In this document: one piece after another, positions 1 through 8,937 of the stretch
Numbering within the stretch: position 1 is the first letter of the stretch
Layout: the number at the start of each line of letters is the position of its first letter
Source: JBBIPZ01 sp037442505 [NCBI: Deltaproteobacteria bacterium]
Lineage (GTDB): Bacteria; CALINM01
Assembly: GCA_037442505.1 (NCBI GenBank)
Contig: JBBIPZ010000005.1
Location: forward strand, 1 to 64,000
Reading direction: 5' to 3'
DNA length: 64,000 nucleotides
The notes under the pieces: generated by a model
Databases searched by the model: none
What the model saw: only the letters and a program-made list of their open reading frames with translations
Told to the model about the DNA's origin: nothing
Translations under genes and position numbers: made by a program

Positions 1-644
1 AGGCGAGCAATATAGCTTTGGAAGGGAAGCAAAAGGTTGAAAGCGCCGTCGATGCAATGACACATATTGCTTCTACAGTTCGGGAGACCTCAGGGACAAT
101 TAATGAACTTGGTAAATCAAGCCAGGAGATAGGCAATATCGTCAGGATTATCAATGATATAGCAGACCAGACAAACCTTTTATCATTAAATGCTGCAATT
201 GAAGCAGCTCGCGCTGGAGAGCAAGGGCGAGGCTTTGCGGTCGTTGCAGACGAAGTGAGGAAGCTTGCTGAACGCACAGGCAAAGCAACCCGCGAGATAG
301 GCGAGATGATAAAAAGGATACAGGAGGAGACCGAGATGTCTGTTCAGAGTATGGAATCGGGTATTGTGGAGGTAGAAAGGGGTGTAATGCTTGCACAGGA
401 TGCATATGCCGCTATGGAAAGAATTGTCAGTGCCGCCAACAATAGCAATGATATGATCCAGCGGATAGCCGTAGCAGCCGAGGAGCAATCTGCGGCATCT
501 GAACAGGTTTCTGCAAATATGGAATCTATAGCTAATGTGATCCGCAACACTGAGGTTGCAACGGCTCAGATACGGTCATCTGCAGAGGACCTTGCACGCA
601 TAGGAACTGAGCTAAGGAATATGGTTGGATGGTTTAAAATTTAG
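1..644 (+). CDS. Methyl-accepting chemotaxis protein, C-terminal part (cut by window edge)
   Basis: The frame is open from the left edge (first full codon at base 3), so any sensor, membrane and HAMP parts lie outside. The roughly 213 visible residues are the cytoplasmic signalling domain of a chemoreceptor, a coiled-coil hairpin that docks CheA and CheW. The hairpin tip is intact ([39 protein letters not shown]) and the return helix carries methylation-type Glu/Ala heptads ([15 protein letters not shown]). The TTG at 18 is internal, not a start. The gene ends 15 bases before the diiron protein gene, so it may be the first member of that signalling operon. Its base composition is richer in G+C than its neighbours (about 48 percent in the first 60 bases), which suggests a different history from the AT-rich receptor at 1453. 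Confidence 0.93.
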   Translation, partial: ASNIALEGKQKVESAVDAMTHIASTVRETSGTINELGKSSQEIGNIVRIINDIADQTNLLSLNAAIEAARAGEQGRGFAVVADEVRKLAERTGKATREIGEMIKRIQEETEMSVQSMESGIVEVERGVMLAQDAYAAMERIVSAANNSNDMIQRIAVAAEEQSAASEQVSANMESIANVIRNTEVATAQIRSSAEDLARIGTELRNMVGWFKI

Positions 645-659
645 GGCAGAGGAGGTTAT

Positions 660-1451
660 ATGGTAAAGGCCATAAATGGTGTAGACATTGTAAAAGGAGA
701 AATTTTATATGATGATGGTAAACACAAATTTGTATGGCTTGGCTGGGAAGAGTATGAAGAAGAAGGTCTTGTTCAAGTTAACCAGTATTTAATTGAAAAC
801 AATGGGGTTGGAGTGTTGCTTGATCCAGGTGGAATACATGTGTTTCCAAGAGTTGTTGCTAATATATCGAGGTATATTGAGCTTGAGAGGATAAAGCATA
901 TTTTCTATAGTCATCAAGATCCCGATGTTTCATCAGGAATAGCATTATGGCTAAGTGTTACAAGTGCAAAAATTTATATATCTAAATGGTGGGTAAGGTT
1001 TATCCCCCATTATGGTATCTTTGATATGTCTACAATTGTTGCGATTGATGATAATGGAGCTAAAATTAATCTTCCATCAGGTGATATACTTCAAATAATT
1101 CCAGCCCACTTTTTGCATTCTGTTGCAAACTTTCATGTCTATGATAGCAGTTCTAAAATTTTATTTACTGGTGATCTTGGCGCTGCAATTTTTCCGAAAG
1201 GTGGTAGATATGCCTTTGTTAAAGACTTTAATTCTCACTTAAAATTGATGGAGGCTTTTCACAAAAGGTATATGGCTTCAAATAGTGTATGCAGAAAATA
1301 TGTGAATATGATTTCTAAATACCAGATTAATATGATTGCTCCTCAACATGGTGCAATATTTAATAAAAAAGAGGATGTAAAAAGTTTTTTTGACTGGTTG
1401 GCTAATTTAAAATGTGGTGTTGATATTATTGACGATATTTACAGGGGGTAG
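660..1451 (+). CDS. ODP-type oxygen-binding diiron protein (metallo-beta-lactamase fold)
   Basis: A 263-residue soluble protein with the metallo-beta-lactamase fold of flavodiiron proteins but no flavodoxin domain. Candidate iron ligands are H85, D87 and D89 (SHQDPD), H150 (PAHFLHS), D172 (FTGDLG) and H230 (APQHG). Flavodiiron reductases normally show HxExDH at the first motif. HxDPD is the form I associate with ODP, the oxygen-binding diiron protein of Treponema chemotaxis, which sits beside the receptor it controls. Here too the next gene, starting one base after the stop, is a receptor without membrane segments. A strong RBS (GAGGAGG) precedes ATG 660. The expected role is sensing O2 (or Fe/redox) and passing the state to that receptor. 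The fold is near certain. The sensor role rests on the motif and the gene pairing. A hydrolase or reductase of the same superfamily is the alternative. Confidence 0.82.
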   Translation: MVKAINGVDIVKGEILYDDGKHKFVWLGWEEYEEEGLVQVNQYLIENNGVGVLLDPGGIHVFPRVVANISRYIELERIKHIFYSHQDPDVSSGIALWLSVTSAKIYISKWWVRFIPHYGIFDMSTIVAIDDNGAKINLPSGDILQIIPAHFLHSVANFHVYDSSSKILFTGDLGAAIFPKGGRYAFVKDFNSHLKLMEAFHKRYMASNSVCRKYVNMISKYQINMIAPQHGAIFNKKEDVKSFFDWLANLKCGVDIIDDIYRG

Positions 1452-1452
1452 T

Positions 1453-2319
1453 ATGTTTGGTTTCAATAAAAACAAGCAAAAGATAGAGAATGTGGATTTG
1501 TTACCTGTAATTAAAAAAATATCAACAGGTCTTATAAAATCAAATGTACTGGGATCAACAGTTAGCACTACTATGGGACTTATTGATAGTAGTTTTGGTA
1601 GTGTTAAGGATGAGACTACATCTGTTGCTACGGCAATGGAAGAAATTGATGCTACAATTCGAGAAATGTCTGGTAATGTAGCTTCTATTAATTCTCAGGT
1701 TCAGACGATGGTCAGAAATAATTCGGAACTTGATATAGAGCTTGTAAAAAGGGTGGAGAAAATATCGGAACAAAAAAACAGAGTATCGAAGATTGTTAAT
1801 AATATAAAAAATTTAGGTGACGCAACTGAAAACATAGGAAACATAATAGTTGCAATTTCAGATATTGCAGATCAAACCAATCTTCTTGCTCTAAATGCAG
1901 CTATTGAGGCAGCGAGAGTTGGAGAAAAAGGTAGAGGCTTTGCAGTTGTTGCTGACGAAGTAAGGAAGCTTTCACAGAGAACAGAGCAACTGACAAAGGA
2001 TATTAAAGTGATTCTTGATGGGCTTAAAGAAAAGGTTTTAGTAGCTGTAAGTGATGTAGGCAAAATATCTGAGATAATAACCACCTTTGAAAATGATATA
2101 AATACCATTAGATCCACCTTTGAAAATTCAAAAGAACTTTCAGATAAAGTTGGTGATTCAATAAACAGCCTATCATCTGCTATAGAGGAACAAAGTCAAG
2201 TTTTAGGAGATGTTACAAAGAGGGTTTCTAATATCGTTCAAACAATTGAAGAGATGCATAGAGTATTTAAAACAGTGACGAAAGTAAATGTAGAGATTAA
2301 TAAACTGATTACTTTTTAA
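1453..2319 (+). CDS. Membrane-free methyl-accepting chemotaxis protein, likely ODP partner
   Basis: A 288-residue chemoreceptor made almost only of signalling domain. There is no signal peptide, no hydrophobic segment and no HAMP, so it is cytosolic. The first ~25 residues ([20 protein letters not shown]) are followed by long helices, the CheA/CheW-binding hairpin tip ([20 protein letters not shown], then [18 protein letters not shown]) and a return helix with EEQSQ-type heptads. I place the start at ATG 1453, one base after the diiron protein stop, because AGGGGG lies just upstream inside that gene's last codons. The upstream in-frame TTG/GTG options would force a longer overlap. The tight coupling means the two proteins are made together, matching the known ODP-receptor arrangement. 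Output could go to a chemotaxis array or to another CheA-like kinase; no cheA or cheW gene is in the window. Confidence 0.88.
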   Translation: MFGFNKNKQKIENVDLLPVIKKISTGLIKSNVLGSTVSTTMGLIDSSFGSVKDETTSVATAMEEIDATIREMSGNVASINSQVQTMVRNNSELDIELVKRVEKISEQKNRVSKIVNNIKNLGDATENIGNIIVAISDIADQTNLLALNAAIEAARVGEKGRGFAVVADEVRKLSQRTEQLTKDIKVILDGLKEKVLVAVSDVGKISEIITTFENDINTIRSTFENSKELSDKVGDSINSLSSAIEEQSQVLGDVTKRVSNIVQTIEEMHRVFKTVTKVNVEINKLITF

Positions 2320-2323
2320 AGTT

Positions 2324-5300
2324 ATGTCAAAAAAGGTTAAACTAATAAGCATTTTTACAGTTTTAGTTTACGTAATTTTTATAATAATATCCTACTTTTC
2401 TACGAAAAAGTTTTATCTACAGTTTCTAAATAAAGAGAAGGAGCATGTAACTTTTGTTTTTAAAGAATGCTATAGTTTTTTAGAAAGTTGGTTGAATGAT
2501 CAGAATCAAGACACATATCTATTATTAAATAGCAAGTTTTTTAAAGATGCTTACAAAAAGGCGTTAAAAAATAAAATAGATGCAAATTTTTCTGAATTTT
2601 TGTCCTTTTATAAGCAAAACAATGATATAGATGAAATACTGCTTGTAGACAATACCAAAAAAGTTCTTTATGGTCAGTTTGATGACATTCTCAAAATTGA
2701 GAAACTTGACGTACAATCTTTCACCATATATAAACAATATCAAAATGTTTATTTTGTGCTATCCTATCCTGTAATAGATGAACAGAAAAATGTAGCGGGC
2801 AGTATTTTCTTAATATACGATTTTAAAAAGAGGCTTTATCCATCAATTTCAAAATTTAGTAATAATCAGTTTCAGTTTTATTTTTTACAGTATATTAATG
2901 CAGAGCAAAGATATATAAATATTACTGAACCTGTTCCTTTTGGAACTGACGATAGAAAGCATCTTATTGAAGAGACATTAAAAAAGCATATATTCTTTAA
3001 AACAGATATCAAAACTGTGGATATAGATTCCTCAACTTACTATGTTGTCTCAAAAAATCTGGGCTATTTTGGCAGTTTAGTAATGTTTAAGGAAGTTTCT
3101 AATTTTTTTGCAATGTTCAAAGAAATAAAATATTATATCTTAGCCCTTATATTGATATTCTTATCAATTTCTCTTCTCTGGGGTTTACTGTTATATATAA
3201 TAAAAAACAAGTTTTTAAAGGAACAATTAGAAAGTGAATTCATTTATAAACTTGTCTTAAAAAGTATTGGTGATGGTGTAATAGTAACAGATAAAACAGG
3301 TAAAATTCTTATAATGAATAAAGCAAGTGAGGAACTTACAGGATGGCATGAGAGAGAAACAATAGGAAAAGATATCAATGAAGTTTTTAATATTGTGAAT
3401 GAATTTACTTATGAAAAAGTAGAAAATCCTGTAAAAATAGCACTTTTAGAGGGGAAAATAAGTGGATTAGCCAATCATACCCTATTAATAAGGAAGGATG
3501 GAAGTAAAATTTCAATTGCAGATTCAGCATCACCAATAAGAGATCAACAAGGAGAAACTTTTGGGGCTGTTCTGGTTTTTAGAGATTATACCGATGAGAG
3601 GATGTTTCAGAGCTTAATTGACATTAAAAGTTATTTAGATGAAATAAAGAATGTTCCTGAAACACACGAGATCTTAAAGGACGTGACCATTAAATTATTA
3701 GAATTTTTCCCAGAAAGTATTGTTGTTATTTATCATGGTGACAGCAAAAACGTTCTTAGTTATCAGAATATCACGATTGAAGAAGCGTTTACTTTAATTA
3801 ATGACGAAAATATACAAAACAGATACGAAGATAGATTAATCAGGGAAAGCATAGAAGTTGAAGATGGGAAATTAGTATTTTTAATTATAAATAAAGAACG
3901 CAGATTTAAAATAAAAGAAATTAATGGAGTTAAGACGGTTGCAGCTTTGATAGAAGCACTACTTTATCAGAAAAGTTATGAAAAAAAATTATTGGAGAGC
4001 AAGATTTTTATTGAATCTCTTTTAAATTCTATACCTGCTCCCGTTTTTTATAAAGATAAAAATGGCAGATATCTTGGTTTTAACAGGGCTTTTAAAAATT
4101 TTTATGGAAAGGGTGATGAGTTGATAGGTAAAACAGTTTTTGATTTTGCTCCCTATGAATATGCAAAAAAATATTATGAAATGGATGAGGAGCTTTTTCA
4201 GAAAGGGGGCGTACAGGTTTACGAATTTAAAATTAAAGATGCAAATGGTGAACTCCACGACGTGGTTTTTCATAAGTCACTATTTTTTGATGAACATGGA
4301 AATGTTGAAGGTTTGATAGGAGTGGTAATGGATGAGACGGAACTGAATGTAGTTAGAAAACATTTTAAAAATATGTTCGATAACATGAGTGAGGGGTATG
4401 CTTATCATGAAATGATTTATGATGAAGAGGGCAATCCTAAGGATTATGTCTTTTTAGAAGTTAACCAAGCTTTTGAAAAATTAACAGGTCTTAAAGCAAA
4501 CGATATTGTTGGAAAGAGTGTTTTGGAAGTGATACCTAATTTAGAGCGATTCTGGATAGAAACTTATGGAGAGATAGCAAAAAAATGCTCCTCCAAAAGA
4601 TTTGAATACTTTTCTGAATCACTTAATAAAAAATTTTTTGTAAGTACCTTTAGTTTTGAAAAAGGCAAATTTGCCACTATCTTTTTTGATATAACAGAAA
4701 AAGAAGAAATTAAGAGACAAAGGGATTTGCTATCCCATATACTTGAAAATTCCTTTAATGAAATTTATCTATTCGACAAAGTAACTTTTCAAATTATCTA
4801 TATAAATAAAGCGGCAAAAAAGAATTTGGGTTATGATGAAGAAGAACTTAGAGGTAAAATATTTTTTCATCTCTTAAATGATAGCGATATGAAGCTAAAA
4901 AAAGAAATTGAAAATGCCTTTCGTTTAGGATTAGAAAAGTTAAACTTCAAAACTACTTTTATAAGAAAGAACGGTTCACTATACGATGCCTTTGTAAGTT
5001 TGCAGTATATAAAAGAACCATTCGAAATAATTTGTGGGATTACTATCGATATATCAGAGCAGATAAGAAAAGATATAGAGTTAAAGAAATTAAAATTTGC
5101 AATTGACCAGAGCATCGATGGAATTTTAATGACAGATTCTTTAGGCTACATTACTTACGTAAATAAAGGTTTTGAGCAGATGACAGGCTATCAGACTCAT
5201 GAAGTCATAGGTAAAGATATCAAAAGTATGGTTGAAAGGGAAAGCAAACCCCTTCTTAAAGATATATCAATAAAGTTAAAAAACAAAAAAAGTTGGTTGG

Positions 5301-6589
5301 GAAATATAAATCTATTAAAAAAAGATGGGAAAATATTCAAAGCCTTACTAGCCATAACGCCAACATTTGACAAGGAAAATGAATTTGATAATATTTTAGC
5401 GATAGTCAAAGATATGACAGAATATCATAAACTTGAAGAAAGATATTTGCAGGCACAAAAAATAGAAGCTATTGGAAGACTTACAGGAGGAATAGCTCAT
5501 GATTTTAATAACATGTTGACAGGTATTATTGGTAAAGCTGAAATAGCTTTGCTTAATTATGGAGAATACAGTGATGTTGGTATGACATTTAAAGATATAA
5601 TTAATATTGCAGAGAAAGCAGCAAGCCTTATAGGGCAATTACTGACTTTTTCAAGAAAACAGATAATCAAGCCAAAGGTTCTTAATTTAAATGATGTAAT
5701 TAATGAGACTTTAAAGATGCTTAGAACCGTTTTAGGAGAAAATTTAACAATAATATTAAACTTAGAATCAGCTTTATGGAATGTATTTCTTGATGATACT
5801 CAGCTCCAGCAAGTTTTGGTGAATCTGTTAATAAACGCAAAAGATGCGATAAAAGATTTTGGCAAGATAATTATTGAGACTAAAAACCAAAAAATTGACG
5901 ATCAACTTATAGACTACAATAGTGAGTTTACAGAAAAAGAGTATGTAAAATTAATAATCAGCGATACAGGATGTGGTATGGATAAAGAGACACTTAATCA
6001 TATCTTCGAACCCTTTTTTACCACAAAACCAATTGGACAGGGAACAGGACTTGGATTAGCGACTGTCTATGGAATAGTAAAACAGAATAAAGGAGTTATT
6101 AAAGTTTATAGTGAATTGGGTATGGGAACTTCTTTTCATATTTATTTCCCACGAACTTTAGAAACTGTTAAAAATATAAAAAGTGAAAAGAAATACATAA
6201 AAAAAATTGAGCAACAAAATATTACAGCACTTGTAGTTGAAGACGATGATATAGTGAGAGATCTTTTTGTAAAAATATTAGAAACTATGGATATAAAAAA
6301 TTTAACTGCCACAAGTCCAAAAGAAGCTTTGAAACTGATTGATAGTCATAGAGATGAAAAAATCAAACTGATAATAACAGATATAGTTCTTCCCGATATG
6401 ACTGGACCTATGCTTGTTGAAAAAATAAAAGAATTGCAGTCAGATATAAAAGTTATCTACACTTCTGGCTACACTGAAAATGTTCTTAATAAAATTGATA
6501 TTTCTTTAGAGAATGCAAAGTTTTTACAAAAACCTTTTTCAATTAGTGATGTTACAGATATAATCTGGGAAACATTAGAAGAAACATGA
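2324..6589 (+). CDS. Membrane hybrid histidine kinase with five PAS domains and receiver
   Basis: A 1421-residue sensor kinase. A membrane segment near residues 8-26 and another near 266-292 enclose a ~235-residue outside domain that looks Cache-like. PAS domains follow at about 305-425, 558-675, 675-795, 800-918 and 920-1042, with a poorly defined, perhaps GAF-like, stretch at 430-555. The kinase core has the phospho-acceptor H1059 (GGIAHDFNNML), an ATPase N box (NLLINAKDAI), G1 (SDTGCGMD) and G2 (GQGTGLGLATVYG). A C-terminal receiver has its phospho-acceptor at D1353 (IITDIVLPDMTG). It starts four bases after the receptor gene and overlaps the next kinase by ATGA, so all are translationally coupled. 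The AHDFNN box places it with hybrid kinases that usually feed an Hpt or a separate regulator; the NtrC-type protein at 8938 is the obvious candidate. The ligand is unknown. Confidence 0.93.
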   Translation: MSKKVKLISIFTVLVYVIFIIISYFSTKKFYLQFLNKEKEHVTFVFKECYSFLESWLNDQNQDTYLLLNSKFFKDAYKKALKNKIDANFSEFLSFYKQNNDIDEILLVDNTKKVLYGQFDDILKIEKLDVQSFTIYKQYQNVYFVLSYPVIDEQKNVAGSIFLIYDFKKRLYPSISKFSNNQFQFYFLQYINAEQRYINITEPVPFGTDDRKHLIEETLKKHIFFKTDIKTVDIDSSTYYVVSKNLGYFGSLVMFKEVSNFFAMFKEIKYYILALILIFLSISLLWGLLLYIIKNKFLKEQLESEFIYKLVLKSIGDGVIVTDKTGKILIMNKASEELTGWHERETIGKDINEVFNIVNEFTYEKVENPVKIALLEGKISGLANHTLLIRKDGSKISIADSASPIRDQQGETFGAVLVFRDYTDERMFQSLIDIKSYLDEIKNVPETHEILKDVTIKLLEFFPESIVVIYHGDSKNVLSYQNITIEEAFTLINDENIQNRYEDRLIRESIEVEDGKLVFLIINKERRFKIKEINGVKTVAALIEALLYQKSYEKKLLESKIFIESLLNSIPAPVFYKDKNGRYLGFNRAFKNFYGKGDELIGKTVFDFAPYEYAKKYYEMDEELFQKGGVQVYEFKIKDANGELHDVVFHKSLFFDEHGNVEGLIGVVMDETELNVVRKHFKNMFDNMSEGYAYHEMIYDEEGNPKDYVFLEVNQAFEKLTGLKANDIVGKSVLEVIPNLERFWIETYGEIAKKCSSKRFEYFSESLNKKFFVSTFSFEKGKFATIFFDITEKEEIKRQRDLLSHILENSFNEIYLFDKVTFQIIYINKAAKKNLGYDEEELRGKIFFHLLNDSDMKLKKEIENAFRLGLEKLNFKTTFIRKNGSLYDAFVSLQYIKEPFEIICGITIDISEQIRKDIELKKLKFAIDQSIDGILMTDSLGYITYVNKGFEQMTGYQTHEVIGKDIKSMVERESKPLLKDISIKLKNKKSWLGNINLLKKDGKIFKALLAITPTFDKENEFDNILAIVKDMTEYHKLEERYLQAQKIEAIGRLTGGIAHDFNNMLTGIIGKAEIALLNYGEYSDVGMTFKDIINIAEKAASLIGQLLTFSRKQIIKPKVLNLNDVINETLKMLRTVLGENLTIILNLESALWNVFLDDTQLQQVLVNLLINAKDAIKDFGKIIIETKNQKIDDQLIDYNSEFTEKEYVKLIISDTGCGMDKETLNHIFEPFFTTKPIGQGTGLGLATVYGIVKQNKGVIKVYSELGMGTSFHIYFPRTLETVKNIKSEKKYIKKIEQQNITALVVEDDDIVRDLFVKILETMDIKNLTATSPKEALKLIDSHRDEKIKLIITDIVLPDMTGPMLVEKIKELQSDIKVIYTSGYTENVLNKIDISLENAKFLQKPFSISDVTDIIWETLEET

Positions 6590-8811
6590 AAAATGAAGTA
6601 AATTTAATTTTATTTTTCAAAGAAAAAAAGTTATTAATAATTTTATGGTTATTCTTTTTGATAATATTAGCCTCATATCATATCTATGAGGAATACAAAT
6701 TTGTGTATAAATTTGCATTAGGTGAAGCAAGAGAAAGTTATAATAAATACTTGCTATTTAGAAAATGGGTTGCATCAAAGGGAGGCGTTTATGTACCTAT
6801 AACAGATGATACCCCGCCTAATCCCTACCTTGATGTGCCAGAAAGGGATGTAGAGACAATAAATGGTAAAAAGTTGACACTTATGAATCCTGCATATGTA
6901 ATTAGGCAGGTATTTGAATTAGATTTCAAAGCGACAGGTAATGTATCAAAGATAACAAGTCTTAAACTTCTAAATCCCGTCAATGAATCTGATGAGTGGG
7001 AAAGAGATAAACTTAAAAAATTTAACGATAAAGAAGACGAGTTTTATGAGATAGTTAATCTGAATAATAAAAAGGTTTTAAGATACATTGGAAAACTTGT
7101 TGTAGAAAAACCTTGTCTAAAATGTCATTCAAAACAAGGTTATAAAGAAGGTGATGTAAGAGGTGGTATAAGCATTATAATCCCCTTGGACAATTATTGG
7201 AAATTATTTCTAAATAACATGTTTGGTGTAATTGGTGTAATTTTATCTATATTTATGCTTGGATTGTTATTTATTTATTTTAATTACGAATATTCAAAAG
7301 AGACTGAAGAAAGATTAAGCAATACTTTAAATAACACTTCAACTTCCCTTTTTGAGATTAAATTATTCCCCAAAATACAATTTTTATTTTTTACTAAAAA
7401 TATTAAAGACTTAACTGGTTATAACAGCGAGGAGTTAGCTGGTAATTTATATAAATTCCTTAATTTCGTTCATGAAGATGATAAAACAAAACTTTTAGAT
7501 ACCTTAAATGATATTTCTGGTAAAAGAAAGAGACTAACCTATAGGTTTTATAAAAAAGATGGAACCATAATTTGGCTTGAACATATACTAATACCCATAA
7601 AAAAAGGTGAACAGGTAATTGGTTTTGAAGGTACAATTCATGACATTTCAGAACAAGTTAGAATAGAGGATGAAAAAACTCAATTATCATTACAGTTATC
7701 CCATTCTCAAAGAATAGAAGCTTTAGGACAACTTGCAGCTGGCGTCGCTCATGATTTTAATAATGCTTTGACAGGTATAATTGGTAACGCCGAACTTTTA
7801 AAAATAAATAAAAGTAAAGACAACAGTGACTATATTTTATTGGAAAATATTATAAAAAGCGCTATGCATTCTGCAGAATTGACAAAGAAACTTCTCGTAT
7901 TTAGCAGGAAAATTAAAACAGAGAAAAAGAACTTATCATTAACCAAGCTTCTCTTAGAAATCTTAGAATTTTCAAAAAGTACAATACCTGAAAATATAGA
8001 AATAAAAAGCGGTTTATGTTCTGAGCCCCTTGTGATTTATGCTAATGAAAGTGATTTACACAATGTTTTTATAAACATCATAATTAACGCAAAAGATGCA
8101 ATGCCTTTGGGAGGAACATTAATATTAACTTCAGAAAAATTTAAGCTTGTGAACAATGAGCAAGAAAAATACTATGCAAAAGTTTCGATTACAGATACGG
8201 GTGTTGGAATGACTGAGGAGATAAAACAAAGAATTTTTGAGCCCTTTTTTACAACAAAAGATTATGGCAAGGGAACTGGATTAGGTCTTTCAACAGTATA
8301 TGGAATAATTCACGATTTGAATGGATTAGTTGATGTCGAAAGCGAACCTAATAAGGGCACTACCTTCAGGATATATATACCTTTAGCTGAAGAAGAAATA
8401 ATCGAAGAGAACTTTGAAGACAGGTTTGAAAATATAAAAGCTGCTAAAAGAATACTTATTGTAGAGGATAAAAAAGAAGTGGTAGATTATCTGGCATCCG
8501 TTCTTGAGGCACATAATTATATTGTAAAAGTTGCATACGATGGTGAAGAAGCTCTCAATATTTTTAGAGAAGAAGATGGTATAGACTTAATTATAACAGA
8601 TGTTATGATGCCAAAAATGAATGGTTATGAATTATACAAAAATATCATCCAGTTACAGCCTGACATGAAATTTATTTTCATAACAGGTTACTCAGATAAT
8701 ATTTTGGATAAAAATTTTATCGACAGTGAAGATGTAATTATATTGCACAAACCTTTTAAACCAAAAGAATTATTAAACTTAATAAATAAAGTTTGGGCAA
8801 CACATGCGTAA
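6586..8811 (+). CDS. DUF3365 (heme c-type sensor) hybrid histidine kinase
   Basis: A 741-residue kinase coupled to the previous one by an ATGA overlap. A membrane segment (about 12-33) is followed by a ~170-residue periplasmic DUF3365/Tll0287-like domain that ends in a heme-attachment motif C177-L-K-C180-H181, then the typical KEGDVRGGISI stretch. A second membrane segment lies at about 207-230. Inside are one PAS/PAC domain (245-365), a histidine kinase core with H389 (AGVAHDFNNAL), ATPase boxes (NIIINAKDAM, TDTGVGM, GKGTGLGLSTVYG) and a receiver with D672 (IITDVMMPKMNG). A periplasmic heme in a kinase suggests sensing of redox state, O2, NO or CO. Next to the diiron protein genes, this makes the cluster look like a multi-sensor oxygen/redox module. 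The heme ligand and signal are inferred. Confidence 0.93.
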   Translation: MKNEVNLILFFKEKKLLIILWLFFLIILASYHIYEEYKFVYKFALGEARESYNKYLLFRKWVASKGGVYVPITDDTPPNPYLDVPERDVETINGKKLTLMNPAYVIRQVFELDFKATGNVSKITSLKLLNPVNESDEWERDKLKKFNDKEDEFYEIVNLNNKKVLRYIGKLVVEKPCLKCHSKQGYKEGDVRGGISIIIPLDNYWKLFLNNMFGVIGVILSIFMLGLLFIYFNYEYSKETEERLSNTLNNTSTSLFEIKLFPKIQFLFFTKNIKDLTGYNSEELAGNLYKFLNFVHEDDKTKLLDTLNDISGKRKRLTYRFYKKDGTIIWLEHILIPIKKGEQVIGFEGTIHDISEQVRIEDEKTQLSLQLSHSQRIEALGQLAAGVAHDFNNALTGIIGNAELLKINKSKDNSDYILLENIIKSAMHSAELTKKLLVFSRKIKTEKKNLSLTKLLLEILEFSKSTIPENIEIKSGLCSEPLVIYANESDLHNVFINIIINAKDAMPLGGTLILTSEKFKLVNNEQEKYYAKVSITDTGVGMTEEIKQRIFEPFFTTKDYGKGTGLGLSTVYGIIHDLNGLVDVESEPNKGTTFRIYIPLAEEEIIEENFEDRFENIKAAKRILIVEDKKEVVDYLASVLEAHNYIVKVAYDGEEALNIFREEDGIDLIITDVMMPKMNGYELYKNIIQLQPDMKFIFITGYSDNILDKNFIDSEDVIILHKPFKPKELLNLINKVWATHA

Positions 8812-8890
8812 GCATGTTACAATCTTAATATCTTCTTTTTATATTACTTTTCATGTGAATAAAACATTAAAACTTAAGGATTACAAGCGG

Positions 8891-8906
8891 TGTCAACCTA
8901 TTGACA
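8891..8906. promoter_or_regulatory. Inverted repeat TGTCAA-N4-TTGACA, candidate operator
   Basis: The sequence reads TGTCAACCTATTGACA, a perfect 6-base inverted repeat with a 4-base centre. Written as TGTCA-N6-TGACA it has the 16-base geometry of CRP/FNR-family sites and resembles the CooA-type half site. The right arm is also a consensus -35 (TTGACA). Seventeen bases on, at 8924-8929, is a weak -10 (TAAAAG) just before the ATG at 8938. It lies in the only gap of the 660-10398 signalling cluster, so the regulator gene may have its own control. The function is inferred. Confidence 0.45.
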
Positions 8907-8937
8907 AATATCGTAAATTTTGTTAAAAGAAAAATAT

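Noticed and set aside
660-1451. Beta-lactamase or glyoxalase II
   Set aside because: The HxHxDH zinc motif is replaced by HQDPD and the protein is coupled to a chemoreceptor, so a diiron ODP-type sensor fits better.
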